A DNA stretch of 64,000 bases. Origin: a virus. A program made the position numbers and the translations under genes. The DNA lies in the IMG/VR virus record IMGVR_UViG_3300038456_000361, positions 1-64,000 of that record. One strand, given 5' to 3'. Below are positions 49,593 to 58,500 of the stretch, piece by piece. Numbering within the stretch: the stretch's first letter is position 1; the number at the start of each line of letters is the position of its first letter. The notes beneath the pieces are model-generated. The model saw only the letters and a list, made by a program, of their open reading frames with translations. It was not told the DNA's origin and made no database searches.

Positions 49593-49808
49593 TCAGAGCA
49601 CCCGGTCCTGGATAATGACGTTCTTCCCCAGGATGTCCTGGATGGCTTTGTGGAGGAGTTTTTGGACTTCCTCGAGAGTGGCTGCATGAGCATAAACCAG
49701 TGGGGCGTCCTCGGCGACCTCGGGCACGCTCCCGGTCCAGTTACCACCCTCGAGCAGCTCGTAGGTGGCGACGAAGCGCTGGGTAGGGACCGATGTCTTA
49801 GTTGCCAT
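49593..49808 (-). CDS. HicB-like protein without HicA
   Basis: The protein has 71 residues. The sequence FVATYELLEGGNWTGSVPEV followed by ATLEEVQKLLHKAIQDIL follows the HicB / UPF0150 fold, in which a partly degraded RNase H-like unit acts as antitoxin. No HicA-like dsRBD toxin is seen next to it and it has no C-terminal DNA-binding domain. It may be an antitoxin against host HicA, or an unrelated use of the fold. Confidence 0.6.
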   Translation of the reverse strand: MATKTSVPTQRFVATYELLEGGNWTGSVPEVAEDAPLVYAHAATLEEVQKLLHKAIQDILGKNVIIQDRVL

Positions 49809-50064
49809 GCCCGACGACCTCCACCTTGACGGGGCCGTACTTCCCGGGCACATTCGTGGTGTCGATGCCCCCACCCACATACTCGAGCCCCGTCAGGGCG
49901 CCAGGCTGGCCGCAGATGATGGTGTAGCCCTGATGAGGGGTGCTGGTGGACTGCAACACGAAGGAAGACAGCCCCAGGGCCGCCTTGATGCCCTCGCAGA
50001 CCTCGTACTGAGTGCCCTCGAGGTCCACGGTGGTGCCGACGGCGAGCTTGACGGTGGCCTTCAC
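49798..50064 (-). CDS. Hypothetical beta-rich protein
   Basis: The gene encodes 88 residues from GTG in a GTGA overlap. Alternating beta strands (VKLAVGTTVDLEGTQYEV) and Gly-rich turns suggest a small beta domain. It overlaps the HicB-like gene by 11 nt. Function unknown. Confidence 0.55.
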   Translation of the reverse strand: MKATVKLAVGTTVDLEGTQYEVCEGIKAALGLSSFVLQSTSTPHQGYTIICGQPGALTGLEYVGGGIDTTNVPGKYGPVKVEVVGHGN

Positions 50065-50408
50065 TTGGAACCTTCTTTCCTAAAGTACTTCCGCGTCACC
50101 GCGGGGATGAGGGTGTGGACGCGCGCGAACTCCCGGGCGCGTGCCTCGAAGGCGGCGTCCCCGCGGGCTTCCTCTCGGACGTCATCCTCAGAGTATACCA
50201 CAGACCCGGGCGAGGCGCTCTTGTAGACGGCGGAGCGCTGCACGCCCAAGCTCGTCTCGTTCACGAGCACGTAGAGGCCGTTCTTGTCGGGCGCGGGCGC
50301 CGAGATGGCGGACATGGCCTTGTCGGGCTCGAGCACGCCCCGTCGCGCCCGGTCGGCCTGCGCGAGTACCTTCCCGTGGATATACCGGAGCAACGCAGCG
50401 TTGGGCAT
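50061..50408 (-). CDS. Hypothetical protein
   Basis: The gene encodes 115 residues with AAGAGGAGT before the ATG. Helical ends flank a beta segment (NGLYVLVNETSLGVQRSAVY). A basic C-terminus ends RKYFRKEGSK. No family recognised. Confidence 0.55.
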   Translation of the reverse strand: MPNAALLRYIHGKVLAQADRARRGVLEPDKAMSAISAPAPDKNGLYVLVNETSLGVQRSAVYKSASPGSVVYSEDDVREEARGDAAFEARAREFARVHTLIPAVTRKYFRKEGSK

Positions 50409-50416
50409 GATGGGGT

Positions 50417-50569
50417 TTACTCCTCTTGGGGTGGGTTGTTCTTGCCGCGGAGGTGCAAGCGAAAGTTGTGCAGGTACTGGCCCTGACCGCCCGCGGAGCG
50501 CAGGCTCACCGTCACCCAGAGTTTCAGGCCCACGAGCCCCAGGACGCGGTTGATGTTCTCGAGTTTCAC
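50417..50569 (-). CDS. Small basic peptide
   Basis: The gene encodes 50 residues from a GTG preceded by GGAAAGGGG. It has a helix (INRVLGLVGLKLWVTVSL) and a basic, His-containing end. It follows the protease gene with an 17-nt gap. Function unknown. Confidence 0.45.
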   Translation of the reverse strand: MKLENINRVLGLVGLKLWVTVSLRSAGGQGQYLHNFRLHLRGKNNPPQEE

Positions 50570-50586
50570 GGGGGTGTTCCCCTTTC

Positions 50587-51468
50587 CTAGCTGTTCTGCA
50601 CCTTGCGGAACGTGCGCCAAGAATTGCAGAGCACCACCGAGGCGACGTGGTCGAAGCTCATGTAGAAGCAGCCCTGGAGGCTCGGGTCCGACCCGGGGGC
50701 GTTGCCGAGGCCCCAGCTGGCGCCCCAGCTGTTCTGGACGAGGAAGAGGCGCTTGGCGAGGTCGTACCCGCGGATGACCAAGAAATGGCCCCCGAGGATG
50801 TCGTCCGTGTCCGTCGGCAGCGGGCACACCCAGCCGGTGGCGTCGCTCATCGTCGAGAAGCTCGAGAAGAGCACCGTCCCGAAGGCGATGGGGTAGCCCT
50901 GGTTGAGGCTGTGGAGGATGTGCTCCAGCGAGAGCGTGTAGAAGCTGTCCGTGAGCTTGCGCTTCGCGGCGTCGACGTACGCGGGCTGTGGGGGCTTGAC
51001 CGCGAACTGGGTGATGTCGTAGGGCCACACGCTCTCCACGGGCACGCCGAGCAGGCGCGCGACCCAGGAGGCCCCGCCGCCGGTGCTGCCCGTGTCCTTG
51101 CTCTTGTCGATGCGCGCGTTCCAGTAGAGGAACAACCGCGAGAGCTGCAGGAGCTGGCCCGTCTCCTTGGCCTCGACGTCCGCCAGGCACGTCCCGATGG
51201 CGTTCTCGACGCAGGAGCCGAGCGTGAGCTGGTCCTGCACGGGCGGCCACAGGGGGTTGCCCGCCTTGAGGTCCAGGGAAGCGGGGAACTTCAGGGACAG
51301 GGGAATCAGCTCGAGCAGGGGCAGGAACCTGAGCTTCGCGAGGCCCTTGAACAGGTCCGTGTAGACCTTGCTCTCGAGCGTCTCCAGCTCGGTGTCAATC
51401 TTGGCCGAGAGCTGAACTCCGGCGGGGATGCAACCAAAGGGCTTCGACGCGTCTCTGAACACTGACAT
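50587..51468 (-). CDS. Papain-like cysteine protease (C1A)
   Basis: The gene encodes 293 residues from the ATG at 51468, 8 nt after GGAGGT. An in-frame ATG 15 nt upstream is less likely. After about 75 residues the mature-enzyme motifs follow: QLTLGSCVENAIG (Cys near residue 85), GGHFLVIRGYD (His near 229) and LVQNSWGASWG (Asn near 245), the C-H-N order of C1A peptidases. There is no signal peptide, so it should act in the cytoplasm or virion. Host targets or capsid maturation are possible roles. It heads a cluster with its own promoter. Confidence 0.9.
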   Translation of the reverse strand: MSVFRDASKPFGCIPAGVQLSAKIDTELETLESKVYTDLFKGLAKLRFLPLLELIPLSLKFPASLDLKAGNPLWPPVQDQLTLGSCVENAIGTCLADVEAKETGQLLQLSRLFLYWNARIDKSKDTGSTGGGASWVARLLGVPVESVWPYDITQFAVKPPQPAYVDAAKRKLTDSFYTLSLEHILHSLNQGYPIAFGTVLFSSFSTMSDATGWVCPLPTDTDDILGGHFLVIRGYDLAKRLFLVQNSWGASWGLGNAPGSDPSLQGCFYMSFDHVASVVLCNSWRTFRKVQNS

Positions 51469-51511
51469 GGGTGCTACCTCCAAAAAGGAGCCAGCTGAGG
51501 GGGCTTCACCC

Positions 51512-51589
51512 TCACCATCCCTTTTCCCCGGCGCCGGGTACTTCCGGGGAGACTGCCGGACCGCCTTGCGGCGGCCGACAAGCTGGCAT
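51512..51589 (-). other. Possible upstream ORF in protease leader
   Basis: A 25-codon frame with ATG at 51589 lies between the -10 box and the protease start. No Shine-Dalgarno is visible and it is Pro/Gly-rich. It may be chance. The leader (about 130 nt) also contains GC-rich short hairpins such as CCGCC-GCAA-GGCGG. Confidence 0.25.
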
Positions 51590-51602
51590 AGAAGACGGGG
51601 CT

Positions 51603-51608
51603 ACTATA
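51603..51608 (-). promoter_or_regulatory. Extended -10 box for protease cluster
   Basis: CTTGTGGTATAGT on the minus strand. It is the only strong early-type box found facing the minus-strand small-gene cluster. The protease ATG lies 134 nt downstream. Confidence 0.6.
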
Positions 51609-51638
51609 CCACAAGTCCTGCGGCTGGGGCAGCGCCTA

Positions 51639-52634
51639 CTACTTCTTGGCGGCGCTGTCCAGGGCGAAACGGGCCGCCACGTACAGATTGTGGAGCCGCT
51701 GTTGCACGGCCTGGGGGTCAACCCCGGTGGTGCTGCCGTCCTTGGCGGTCCCGAAGACGTTCACGTCCGGGGTGCCGGTGGCGAGGCTCTTCTGGAGCAG
51801 GGCCTTGCCGGCTTCGATGGCGGCCTTGTGCTCGGCCTCGGCGACAGCGGCCTGGGAGGCCAAGCCTTCCGACTTGGTCATCCCCGAGCACTTGCAGAGG
51901 TTGGTGGCCTTGTTGCACTTCTTGCACAGCTCGGACTTCCCTAGGTTGCCACAGCAGCAGGCGTCTGCCTTGGACCCGCACTTGCCGCACTTCTCCGACA
52001 TCGAGAAGAAGTCGCGCTCGCCGGAGGTGCCACCCGGTTCGGACTTGCTGTAGCTGGCGCCCGAGGCGCCCATGCCCTCGCTGGTCTCGTAGCCGCCCTT
52101 GCTCTGGGCGGAACGCACCGCGGAGATTCCGGATTCATCGGCCTTTTCGACCGAGCTGGCCGTGGAGGTCTCGCTCGAGCCCGACCGGCTCGAGGAACTC
52201 CCCTCCCAGGGCTTGCTGCCCTTGCCGACGCTGGAGCCGCTCGAGGCGGAACCCTCGGCAGACGAATCCTCGTCGATGCGGCCGCCGCCGGTACCCTTCT
52301 GGGCGGCGTGCACGGCGCGCAGGCCGGAGTTGTCGGCCTTCTCGACCTTGGCGGTCTGGGCGACGCTGTTCGGGGTCAGGTCCAGCTGCTGCCCCTCCTT
52401 GGTGAGGCTCTCCGCCTTCGCCATGGCGGCGTGACGGCTCTCGAAGTACCCGAGGGCGCGCTGGCTGAAGCCGTCGCTCTTGACGAGCACGTGCTGGCTC
52501 GGGCGGGCGCCGTGGGGCACCTCCCAGGTCCGGTAGAGGACGCCCTCGGCCTTGTCGAGGTGCTCGTGGAAGCCCCCGCTGTTGTCGTCCTTGCGCGTCC
52601 ACTCCAGATTCAGGGTCTCGTTGTTGTCGGCCAT
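51639..52634 (-). CDS. In-frame internal gene, C-terminal 331 residues
   Basis: The ATG at 52634 has AAGGAG 5 nt upstream and a late motif (ACAATCTA) 18 nt upstream. Both signals lie inside the longer reading frame, which passes through them. The product begins MADNNETLNLEWTRKDD. This arrangement repeats that at 34601. Either a separate short protein is made, or two formerly separate genes have fused. Confidence 0.6.
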   Translation of the reverse strand: MADNNETLNLEWTRKDDNSGGFHEHLDKAEGVLYRTWEVPHGARPSQHVLVKSDGFSQRALGYFESRHAAMAKAESLTKEGQQLDLTPNSVAQTAKVEKADNSGLRAVHAAQKGTGGGRIDEDSSAEGSASSGSSVGKGSKPWEGSSSSRSGSSETSTASSVEKADESGISAVRSAQSKGGYETSEGMGASGASYSKSEPGGTSGERDFFSMSEKCGKCGSKADACCCGNLGKSELCKKCNKATNLCKCSGMTKSEGLASQAAVAEAEHKAAIEAGKALLQKSLATGTPDVNVFGTAKDGSTTGVDPQAVQQRLHNLYVAARFALDSAAKK

Positions 52635-53084
52635 GTGCTTCTCCTTCTTTCCTAGATTGTCCAGGACGAAAATGTCACCCCTGTGGGGCTTGAATGAGTA
52701 GAACTTCTGTCTCTCGCTGCCAGATGCGGCGTCAAGGTGCTGCTGCACTTCCTTGGGAACGGGCCCGACGGCGTCATGCCCGAGCTGCTTGCAGTGCATC
52801 TGGTACATGAGGCCGTGCTTACGGGCTTCGCGGTTGTCCCCCGCGGCCTCGGCGAGTTTGATTCCTTGGAGGTGGTGCGCGGCGGCCTTGGCGTGCGTCT
52901 GGTGCTTGTACTCGCCGTAGGCCTTGTCCTCGGCCTCGTGACGCGGGAGTTTGCCATCAAATTCTGCGAGCGCGGCCTCGCGGTCAAGCTCGGTGCCATG
53001 GCTCGCCTCGGTGACGTCGCGGCCAGCCCATTGAGGGCGCAGGTGCTTGTGCTGCTCTTTCGGCTTGTGGCTCTCATCCGGCAT
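51639..53084 (-). CDS. Virion-associated protein with zinc ribbon and repeated KAD/KSE motifs
   Basis: The gene encodes 481 residues from the ATG at 53084, 7 nt after TAATCT. Residues 1-150 are helical (HQTHAKAAAHHLQGIKLAEA), with a helix-hairpin module resembling one in the 1061-residue protein. The frame continues without a stop into the nested gene at 52634. The later part has two related segments (VEKADNSGLRAVHAAQ and VEKADESGISAVRSAQ), a Ser-rich linker and a Cys cluster (CGKCGSKADACCCG, CKKCNKATNLCKC) typical of zinc ribbons. Short K-small-(D/E) motifs occur at least six times. Function unknown; packaging is inferred. Confidence 0.6.
   Translation of the reverse strand: MPDESHKPKEQHKHLRPQWAGRDVTEASHGTELDREAALAEFDGKLPRHEAEDKAYGEYKHQTHAKAAAHHLQGIKLAEAAGDNREARKHGLMYQMHCKQLGHDAVGPVPKEVQQHLDAASGSERQKFYSFKPHRGDIFVLDNLGKKEKHMADNNETLNLEWTRKDDNSGGFHEHLDKAEGVLYRTWEVPHGARPSQHVLVKSDGFSQRALGYFESRHAAMAKAESLTKEGQQLDLTPNSVAQTAKVEKADNSGLRAVHAAQKGTGGGRIDEDSSAEGSASSGSSVGKGSKPWEGSSSSRSGSSETSTASSVEKADESGISAVRSAQSKGGYETSEGMGASGASYSKSEPGGTSGERDFFSMSEKCGKCGSKADACCCGNLGKSELCKKCNKATNLCKCSGMTKSEGLASQAAVAEAEHKAAIEAGKALLQKSLATGTPDVNVFGTAKDGSTTGVDPQAVQQRLHNLYVAARFALDSAAKK
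52653..52661 (-). promoter_or_regulatory. Late promoter-like motif inside reading frame
   Basis: GACAATCTA on the minus strand, in frame in the 481-codon gene and 18 nt before the internal ATG at 52634. Confidence 0.55.
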
Positions 53085-53090
53085 GGGTCC

Positions 53091-53099
53091 TAGATTACC
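53091..53099 (-). promoter_or_regulatory. Late promoter-like motif, 7 nt from ATG
   Basis: CGGTAATCTA. TAATCT is 7 nt before the ATG at 53084. Confidence 0.65.
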
Positions 53100-53101
53100 G
53101 T

Positions 53102-54094
53102 CTACTCCTGCCGGGCTAGCCCCTGCAGACCCTCGAGGAATACCTCGATGTTCTCGGGTTCCCACTCGTGGCCGAAGGTGACCGTGTACCCGTCTTGCGT
53201 GCGCGTCGCGGATGCGCTTTTAGCCAATTCGAGGTAGCACCCACACCCAACCAGGCGCTCGCCCCGGAACTGGGGGAGCCCGCACACGGGGCACGGGCGC
53301 TGGGCCTGGCTGCGCGTGAGCTTGATTTGGGGCGCCGTGTCCGGCTGTTTGTCCGGTTGTGCTCCCCCCGAAGCCGGGGGTTTCACTGAGGGAATCTTGG
53401 CCGCGCGCCCCACCGTGTCCAGTTTCGTGTCCGGTTTCTTCTTGGCGTTGTTGACCTTGGGCTGCTTGATGGGGGCCACCGCGGCCAGGGGCTTGCCCTG
53501 TTTCATGGGTGCGGCCGCGGGTCCCGGCGGCTCGGCCTTGGAGCACTTGAAGCACGTGTCGCTATCCACGTGTGCCCCCATGGTGCCCTTGCACTTCTGG
53601 CAGTGAGTGACACGCACGCCCTTCTGCAGGTAGCCGTCACCAACCCACTCGAAACTCCTGGCCTCCTCGGCCCTGTTGATTTCCGCCACGGCCTTGCGTG
53701 CCTTCGCGAGGAGGTCGATGCTCCTCCCGAGACGCTGCAGGTCCACGTCCCTGAGGCTGGGGTCGAGGGCGTCCGCGTCCACGCCCAGGGCGATGCCGAT
53801 GCTCGCCGCGAGCTGGAGGCGCGTGGCCCCCTCGAAGCCGTAGCTGGCGTCCCCGACGGAGATGACGCCCGTGAGGGTGTCCGTGGGCTCGCCCTTGCTG
53901 AAGCTCAGGTAGCTGTTGCTCACGCCCGGAAGCTCGCCCTCGTAGTCGCAGCCCTGGAGCTGGAGCCAGGAGAGGAGCGCGCGCGGCACGAGCACGGGCG
54001 CGAGCACGGGGGAGCGCTCCGCGGCCTTTGCGAGGGCGGTCGCGCCGTCCTCACCGAGGGTGGCTGCCAGAAAGCCGTAGCGAATCACGTCCAT
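53102..54094 (-). CDS. Hypothetical protein with two zinc ribbons
   Basis: The protein has 330 residues. The first 150 are helical, beginning MDVIRYGFLAATLGEDGATA. A CQKCKG / CFKC ribbon lies near residue 165. A Lys/Pro-rich linker (KKKPDTKLDTVGRAAK) follows, and then CPVCGLPQFRGERLVGCGC. The start is 7 nt after CAATCT, as in other virion genes, so it is probably virion or late. No family recognised. Confidence 0.6.
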   Translation of the reverse strand: MDVIRYGFLAATLGEDGATALAKAAERSPVLAPVLVPRALLSWLQLQGCDYEGELPGVSNSYLSFSKGEPTDTLTGVISVGDASYGFEGATRLQLAASIGIALGVDADALDPSLRDVDLQRLGRSIDLLAKARKAVAEINRAEEARSFEWVGDGYLQKGVRVTHCQKCKGTMGAHVDSDTCFKCSKAEPPGPAAAPMKQGKPLAAVAPIKQPKVNNAKKKPDTKLDTVGRAAKIPSVKPPASGGAQPDKQPDTAPQIKLTRSQAQRPCPVCGLPQFRGERLVGCGCYLELAKSASATRTQDGYTVTFGHEWEPENIEVFLEGLQGLARQE

Positions 54095-54100
54095 AGGGAC

Positions 54101-54109
54101 TAGATTGCG
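54101..54109 (-). promoter_or_regulatory. Late promoter-like motif, 7 nt from ATG
   Basis: CGCAATCTA. CAATCT is 7 nt before the ATG at 54094. Confidence 0.65.
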
Positions 54110-54112
54110 GGC

Positions 54113-55030
54113 TTATCTTGGCCCGAACCCGCCGCCACGTGGCGCGAGTATCTGCCGGAGGTTCGACTGCCCCAGGCTGGCGGGCAACCCGGTCACGGGT
54201 TTCCCCGGGGACTGGTCCTCGCCCTTGTTGTCCTGGTTCTCGAACACGTACTCGCGCTGGAGGAGCGCCTGCTGGGGCATGCGCACCGTGTGCCGGATGC
54301 CCGTCGCGGGGTCCTCGAGCTGGGTGACCCGGATTTCGTGCGGGAGGTCCTTCACGTACCAATATGGCCGGTAGCAGTAACGGATGCTGCAGATGCCCCC
54401 CGTGCCCGCCTCGGGGTTTGACACGGGCTGGCGGCCGCCCTCGAGCCACCTGAGGAGGCCATTGTCGATGGTGAAGTCCTGGCCCTGTACGAGGTCCCGA
54501 CCCTGGCTGTCCACGAGCTGCTCCACGCGCACAAGCGGGTAGTCGAGCTTGTCCGTGGGTCCCCCGCAGGCCTCGAAGAGCTGCCAGTTGCCGACGATGA
54601 TGGTCTCCTCGGCGAGGTACATGCGGTCATAGGGCAGGAGCAGACACTCGAAGGGCTCCCCGCCGGCCGAGAGCACGTCGTAGGTCCGCGGGGGCGTGAC
54701 CATGATGTTCGCCTGGTTCACGATGCCGATGTCCAGGACCTGGGGGTTGTCGCTGTTGTTGCTGACGGCGCAGGTGATGGGTGCCACGAGTTTGTACAGG
54801 AAGCCGTTACTGCACTCGCCGTGCTCGCCATGCGGGTGGCGCTCGTCGTCGGCGTCGACCATGCCAATGGGGCACTTCATCGCTCGCCAGTGGACCAAGG
54901 TTAGCCCGTGAGACCTGAGCATGTTATCGAACGCATCTGCGTCGAAATTTACAGCCTCGGTGGGGAGCTGCGTATCCTGGACTTGGGAGAATTGTTGCTT
55001 GGGAAATGGCTTGAAGGGCGGGCGTGGCAT
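54113..55030 (-). CDS. Virion structural protein (His/Cys-rich N-terminal segment)
   Basis: The protein has 305 residues. HWRAMKCPIGMVDADDERHP and HGECSNGFLY contain clustered His and Cys. The rest is beta-rich, with YDRMYLAEETIIVGNWQLFE and RYCYRPYWYVKDLPHEIRV. I associate this pattern with uncharacterised structural proteins of large phages. GGAGGG precedes the ATG. A connector or portal-proximal role is possible. Confidence 0.6.
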   Translation of the reverse strand: MPRPPFKPFPKQQFSQVQDTQLPTEAVNFDADAFDNMLRSHGLTLVHWRAMKCPIGMVDADDERHPHGEHGECSNGFLYKLVAPITCAVSNNSDNPQVLDIGIVNQANIMVTPPRTYDVLSAGGEPFECLLLPYDRMYLAEETIIVGNWQLFEACGGPTDKLDYPLVRVEQLVDSQGRDLVQGQDFTIDNGLLRWLEGGRQPVSNPEAGTGGICSIRYCYRPYWYVKDLPHEIRVTQLEDPATGIRHTVRMPQQALLQREYVFENQDNKGEDQSPGKPVTGLPASLGQSNLRQILAPRGGGFGPR

Positions 55031-55062
55031 CTGGGATGGCCCTCCAGGGACCGATGTGGCGG

Positions 55063-55278
55063 CTAGCGGTTGTAGGTGATGAGGGCGTCCTTCTCGAGGA
55101 CGGCGTCGTTGAGAATCTCGACGGTCCCCTCGGGAGTGAGCCTGTAGTCGGTGCCGCTCACGAGCGTGGTGGCACCCGCGTCGACGATGACGCTCTCGAT
55201 GTTGATGGGCCGGAGCACCAGGCGCGTGTTCTTGTAGAGCTTGGAGACTTCGACCTGTCGGATTCCGATGATGGACAT
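55063..55278 (-). CDS. Small beta-rich virion-region protein
   Basis: The gene encodes 71 residues from the ATG at 55278 after AAGGAG. Alternating strands (LVLRPINIESVIVDAGATTL, then YRLTPEGTVEI) suggest a small beta domain like those that decorate capsids or connectors. Function unknown. Confidence 0.6.
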   Translation of the reverse strand: MSIIGIRQVEVSKLYKNTRLVLRPINIESVIVDAGATTLVSGTDYRLTPEGTVEILNDAVLEKDALITYNR

Positions 55279-55282
55279 GGTG

Positions 55283-55591
55283 TTACTCCTTCGCCTCGAG
55301 GGCGTTGAAACGGTCCGTGAGGTCCTCGTAACTTTGCAGAAGGTGCGCGTACGCCTCAACGGGCACGTAGTCGGCCTTGCTGAGTTCGGTGATTTCCAGC
55401 TCGGGCTCGCGCTTGCGGGCGATATGACGTGCGATGGCGCGGTGGCTGCCGGTGCCGAAGGTGTGCTGTTCGCCGTTCTTGAGGCCCACCAAGAGATGAA
55501 ATCCTCCGGATGTTGCAATTTCGAACACGGGCTTGCCCTTGAAGAGGCCGACTTGTTTGCGGTAGGCCAGGTGCTTTAGAGATATATCCAT
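55283..55591 (-). CDS. Small hypothetical protein
   Basis: The protein has 102 residues. FEIATSGGFHLLVGLKNGEQ and HRAIARHIARKREPELEIT are followed by a C-terminal helix. The ATG is 7 nt after TAATCT. An LSKAD motif is present. Function unknown. Confidence 0.55.
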   Translation of the reverse strand: MDISLKHLAYRKQVGLFKGKPVFEIATSGGFHLLVGLKNGEQHTFGTGSHRAIARHIARKREPELEITELSKADYVPVEAYAHLLQSYEDLTDRFNALEAKE

Positions 55592-55596
55592 GACCC

Positions 55597-58500
55597 TTAG
55601 ATTACTGGCGCGAGGGCGTTACTGGTCTCCCAGCTGTCCAGGCCCACCCACATGCGGTTGATGGTCAGGTCCACGGGCGTACCCTCACGGATGGTGGTCT
55701 TGAGTTTGGCGAGGCGCCGTAGGCACGGCCCAGGGTCGAGGCCGAAACGCGCCATGATGGTCTCGAGAGCGTCGGCGTGCAGGCCGTTCACCCAATCCCG
55801 GAGCAGGGCCTCCACGTGCGCATCCGCACGGGGGAGACGCCGGAGCTTCTCCTCAGGGTCGAGGGTGTTGAATTTTCGGGGGGACCACGCGCGCAGGTAG
55901 TAGGCGACAAAGGACGAGCGGTCGTGCCCGGGGTTGAAGCCGTTGCCCGCGAACGCGCTCCCGTGGTCGATGAGGTACATCCTCTCGGGCTGGCCGTTGT
56001 CCGCGAGGATGTTCTGCCCGTGCCTGTCCACGTTCCCGAGGATGCCGTCGAGCACGGCCCACTTGTGCAGGGTGCCCGTCTTCAGGTACGAGTGCAGGCT
56101 CCAGAGCACGTGCATGCTGTCCTCCTTGGCGCGCTTCTCCAGGGACCGGAACTCAGGTGGCAGGAACTGCATGGCCGCGACGGGCTTGCCGTCGATGAGG
56201 AGCAACTCGCACTTGGGGACGCTGTCCCCGAGCCCGAAGACGGTCTTCGCGCACGCGTAAAAGCAGGCCTCGCGGGCGCTCTGACTGCCCTGGGTCTCGC
56301 GGATGCCCGCCGCGGGGCTCGGAGAGCCCGAGCCGGGCTTGAGCAGCCACACGTCATCGCTGTCGGGGTCGTGCGCGACGAGCGTGCCCTTGCTGTGCTT
56401 GCCCTTGAGCTGGATGGCCTCGACGCGCTTGTGCCGGAAGGCGGCGCGCACGGCCTCGGCTACGCCGTCGGCGCTCGCCGTGCCTGCGACGATGCTCCCG
56501 GGCGTGCGCGGGCGGTCCTGGGGCTCGAAGTTCTGCTCCCCCTTGCCGAGACGCTCCTCCTCGTTGTGGACGGCGAAGTGGGAGGGGCGTGCGAGTTTGC
56601 GCTCCTGCTGCTGGGTCGCCACCACGGAGAGGATGCCCTGCAGGGACAGGCGGTGCTCCTCGTCGGGCTCCATGCCGTAGGCGCGCAACGCGGCCGCGTC
56701 GCGGTCTCCGTCCTCCTCCCAGACGAAGCGGCGCATGTCCTCGGGCGCGAGCCGGGCCTTGCCCCCGGAGAGGAAGCGTGCCGCCTCGAAGACCTGGTCC
56801 TCATCGAGGTGGTGTCCCTCGAAGTCGGCCACGAAGTCGGGGTCCGCGAGGGGCAGGAGGTCATGGCTGCCCCCGTCCTGGCCGCGGATGGCGTTGCCCG
56901 GCTGGTGCGCGCCCTCGGCGCTCACGCTCTCGTAGCTCTGGTCGGGGTTGTGCTGGTCCGGGGTGTCGATGGCGCCCGGCATGCCGTTCACGTGCCCGTA
57001 CTCGGCCTTGGCGAGGTTGCGTCCACGGGCCCAGGGCTGGATGCTGCGCGCCCAGTCCGCGGGGGCGACCGCGGCGGCCGTCAGCAGGGAGTTGTGGGCG
57101 CGCTTCATCTGCGTCCCGAACTCCTGGACGGCCTCGGGGGTGTGACCCTTGCACGTGTGGTACGCGGCGCGCTCCCCGGGGTTGTTCAGGTAGTTCAGCA
57201 TCAACGCCATGCGCTCCTCAAAGGGGTAGGGGTGCTCGTGCTCGAGCTGGCCATTGGAGGCGTGCGTGACGCGCGTAGTGGGGGCGCGGTCCCGCATGAA
57301 CGTGTCCACGTACTCACGCTGGTGCTTGGGGATGGAGTGGTAGAGGTTGTGCGCGAACGTGAGGCGCCCCACGGGCCCGTACTTCGCGTTCACGCGGTTG
57401 AGCATCTGGTGCAGGTCCTCGTGGGGCTTGGTCGACTGACCGGACCTGGGGTTCGAACTCGCCCAGGTGTTGATGTTCTTGGGGTCATGTTTGACGCCCC
57501 GGAGGGCGGCGTCCTTGCTGTAGGCGATGTTCGTCCTGCCCGTGCCAGCCCCGGGACCCGTGTACGTGGCCCCGAGGTCCGATGCGTTCTCGCTCGCGAT
57601 TTGCTCCGCCTGGTCCGCGCGGCCGTTCGTGCGCACCGCGTTGACCACGGCCCGGTTCTTGATGTTGAACTCCCGCGGCGTGTGTATGACGGGCGTCTCC
57701 CGGGGGTTGTCCCCGAGGCCCATCTTCGGGAAGGTGGGCGTGGTGCGGTCCTTCTGGAGGAGCCACTCCTGGGCCTCTCGGGCGAAGCCCGCGTCCAGCT
57801 GGGTGCCGACCGCCTTCCGGAGGCCCGCGGGCAGGTGCGGGTGCTCGGCCACGAGCGCCTTCGTGGCGGCGCTGACGCCCGGGTTCACGAGGATGGCCAC
57901 GGCCTGGTCCTGGGTCAACGCGGGGTTCGTGGCCACGCCCTCGAGGACCTCGGGGTCACCTCCGTCGAGGAGCTGCTGCAGCTGGTCCGGCTCGAGGTTC
58001 GGGCTCGTCGCGAGCGCGCGCCTGACCAGGGGGTTCGTGTCCGCGAGGGCCTGCTCGATGTGCGTGGCGTCCGCCAGGGGGTGCCTGGCCGCCTCTATGC
58101 GCACGTTCGGGGCCGAGTGCGCCAACGCCTGGGTGAGGACCTCGGGGTCCACCAGGGCGTGTTTCAGCGCAGCCAGGGCCACCTGCGCGTCGGGGTCCTC
58201 GACGCCCCGGCGCACGTCCGCCTGGGTCACGCCCGGGAGCTTGAGGGCCATCATGCGCTCGGCGCGCGCGGGATGCTGCATGAGGGTCTCGACATCAGTC
58301 TTTTCAAGGACTTCCCCGGCTGATGGGTAATTACGGGCACTCTTGGCCAGGGGCTTCACGTCCAGGGGGTAGAAGACCGCGACGGCGTTGGGGACCGTGG
58401 GGTGGTAGTTCTTGTACCCGTGGTATTTCTTACGGATTTTCCGCTCCACCTCATCGAGGTCCGCGGGCTCGTAGATGCGGCCCTCGTCGGTCTGGCGCCA

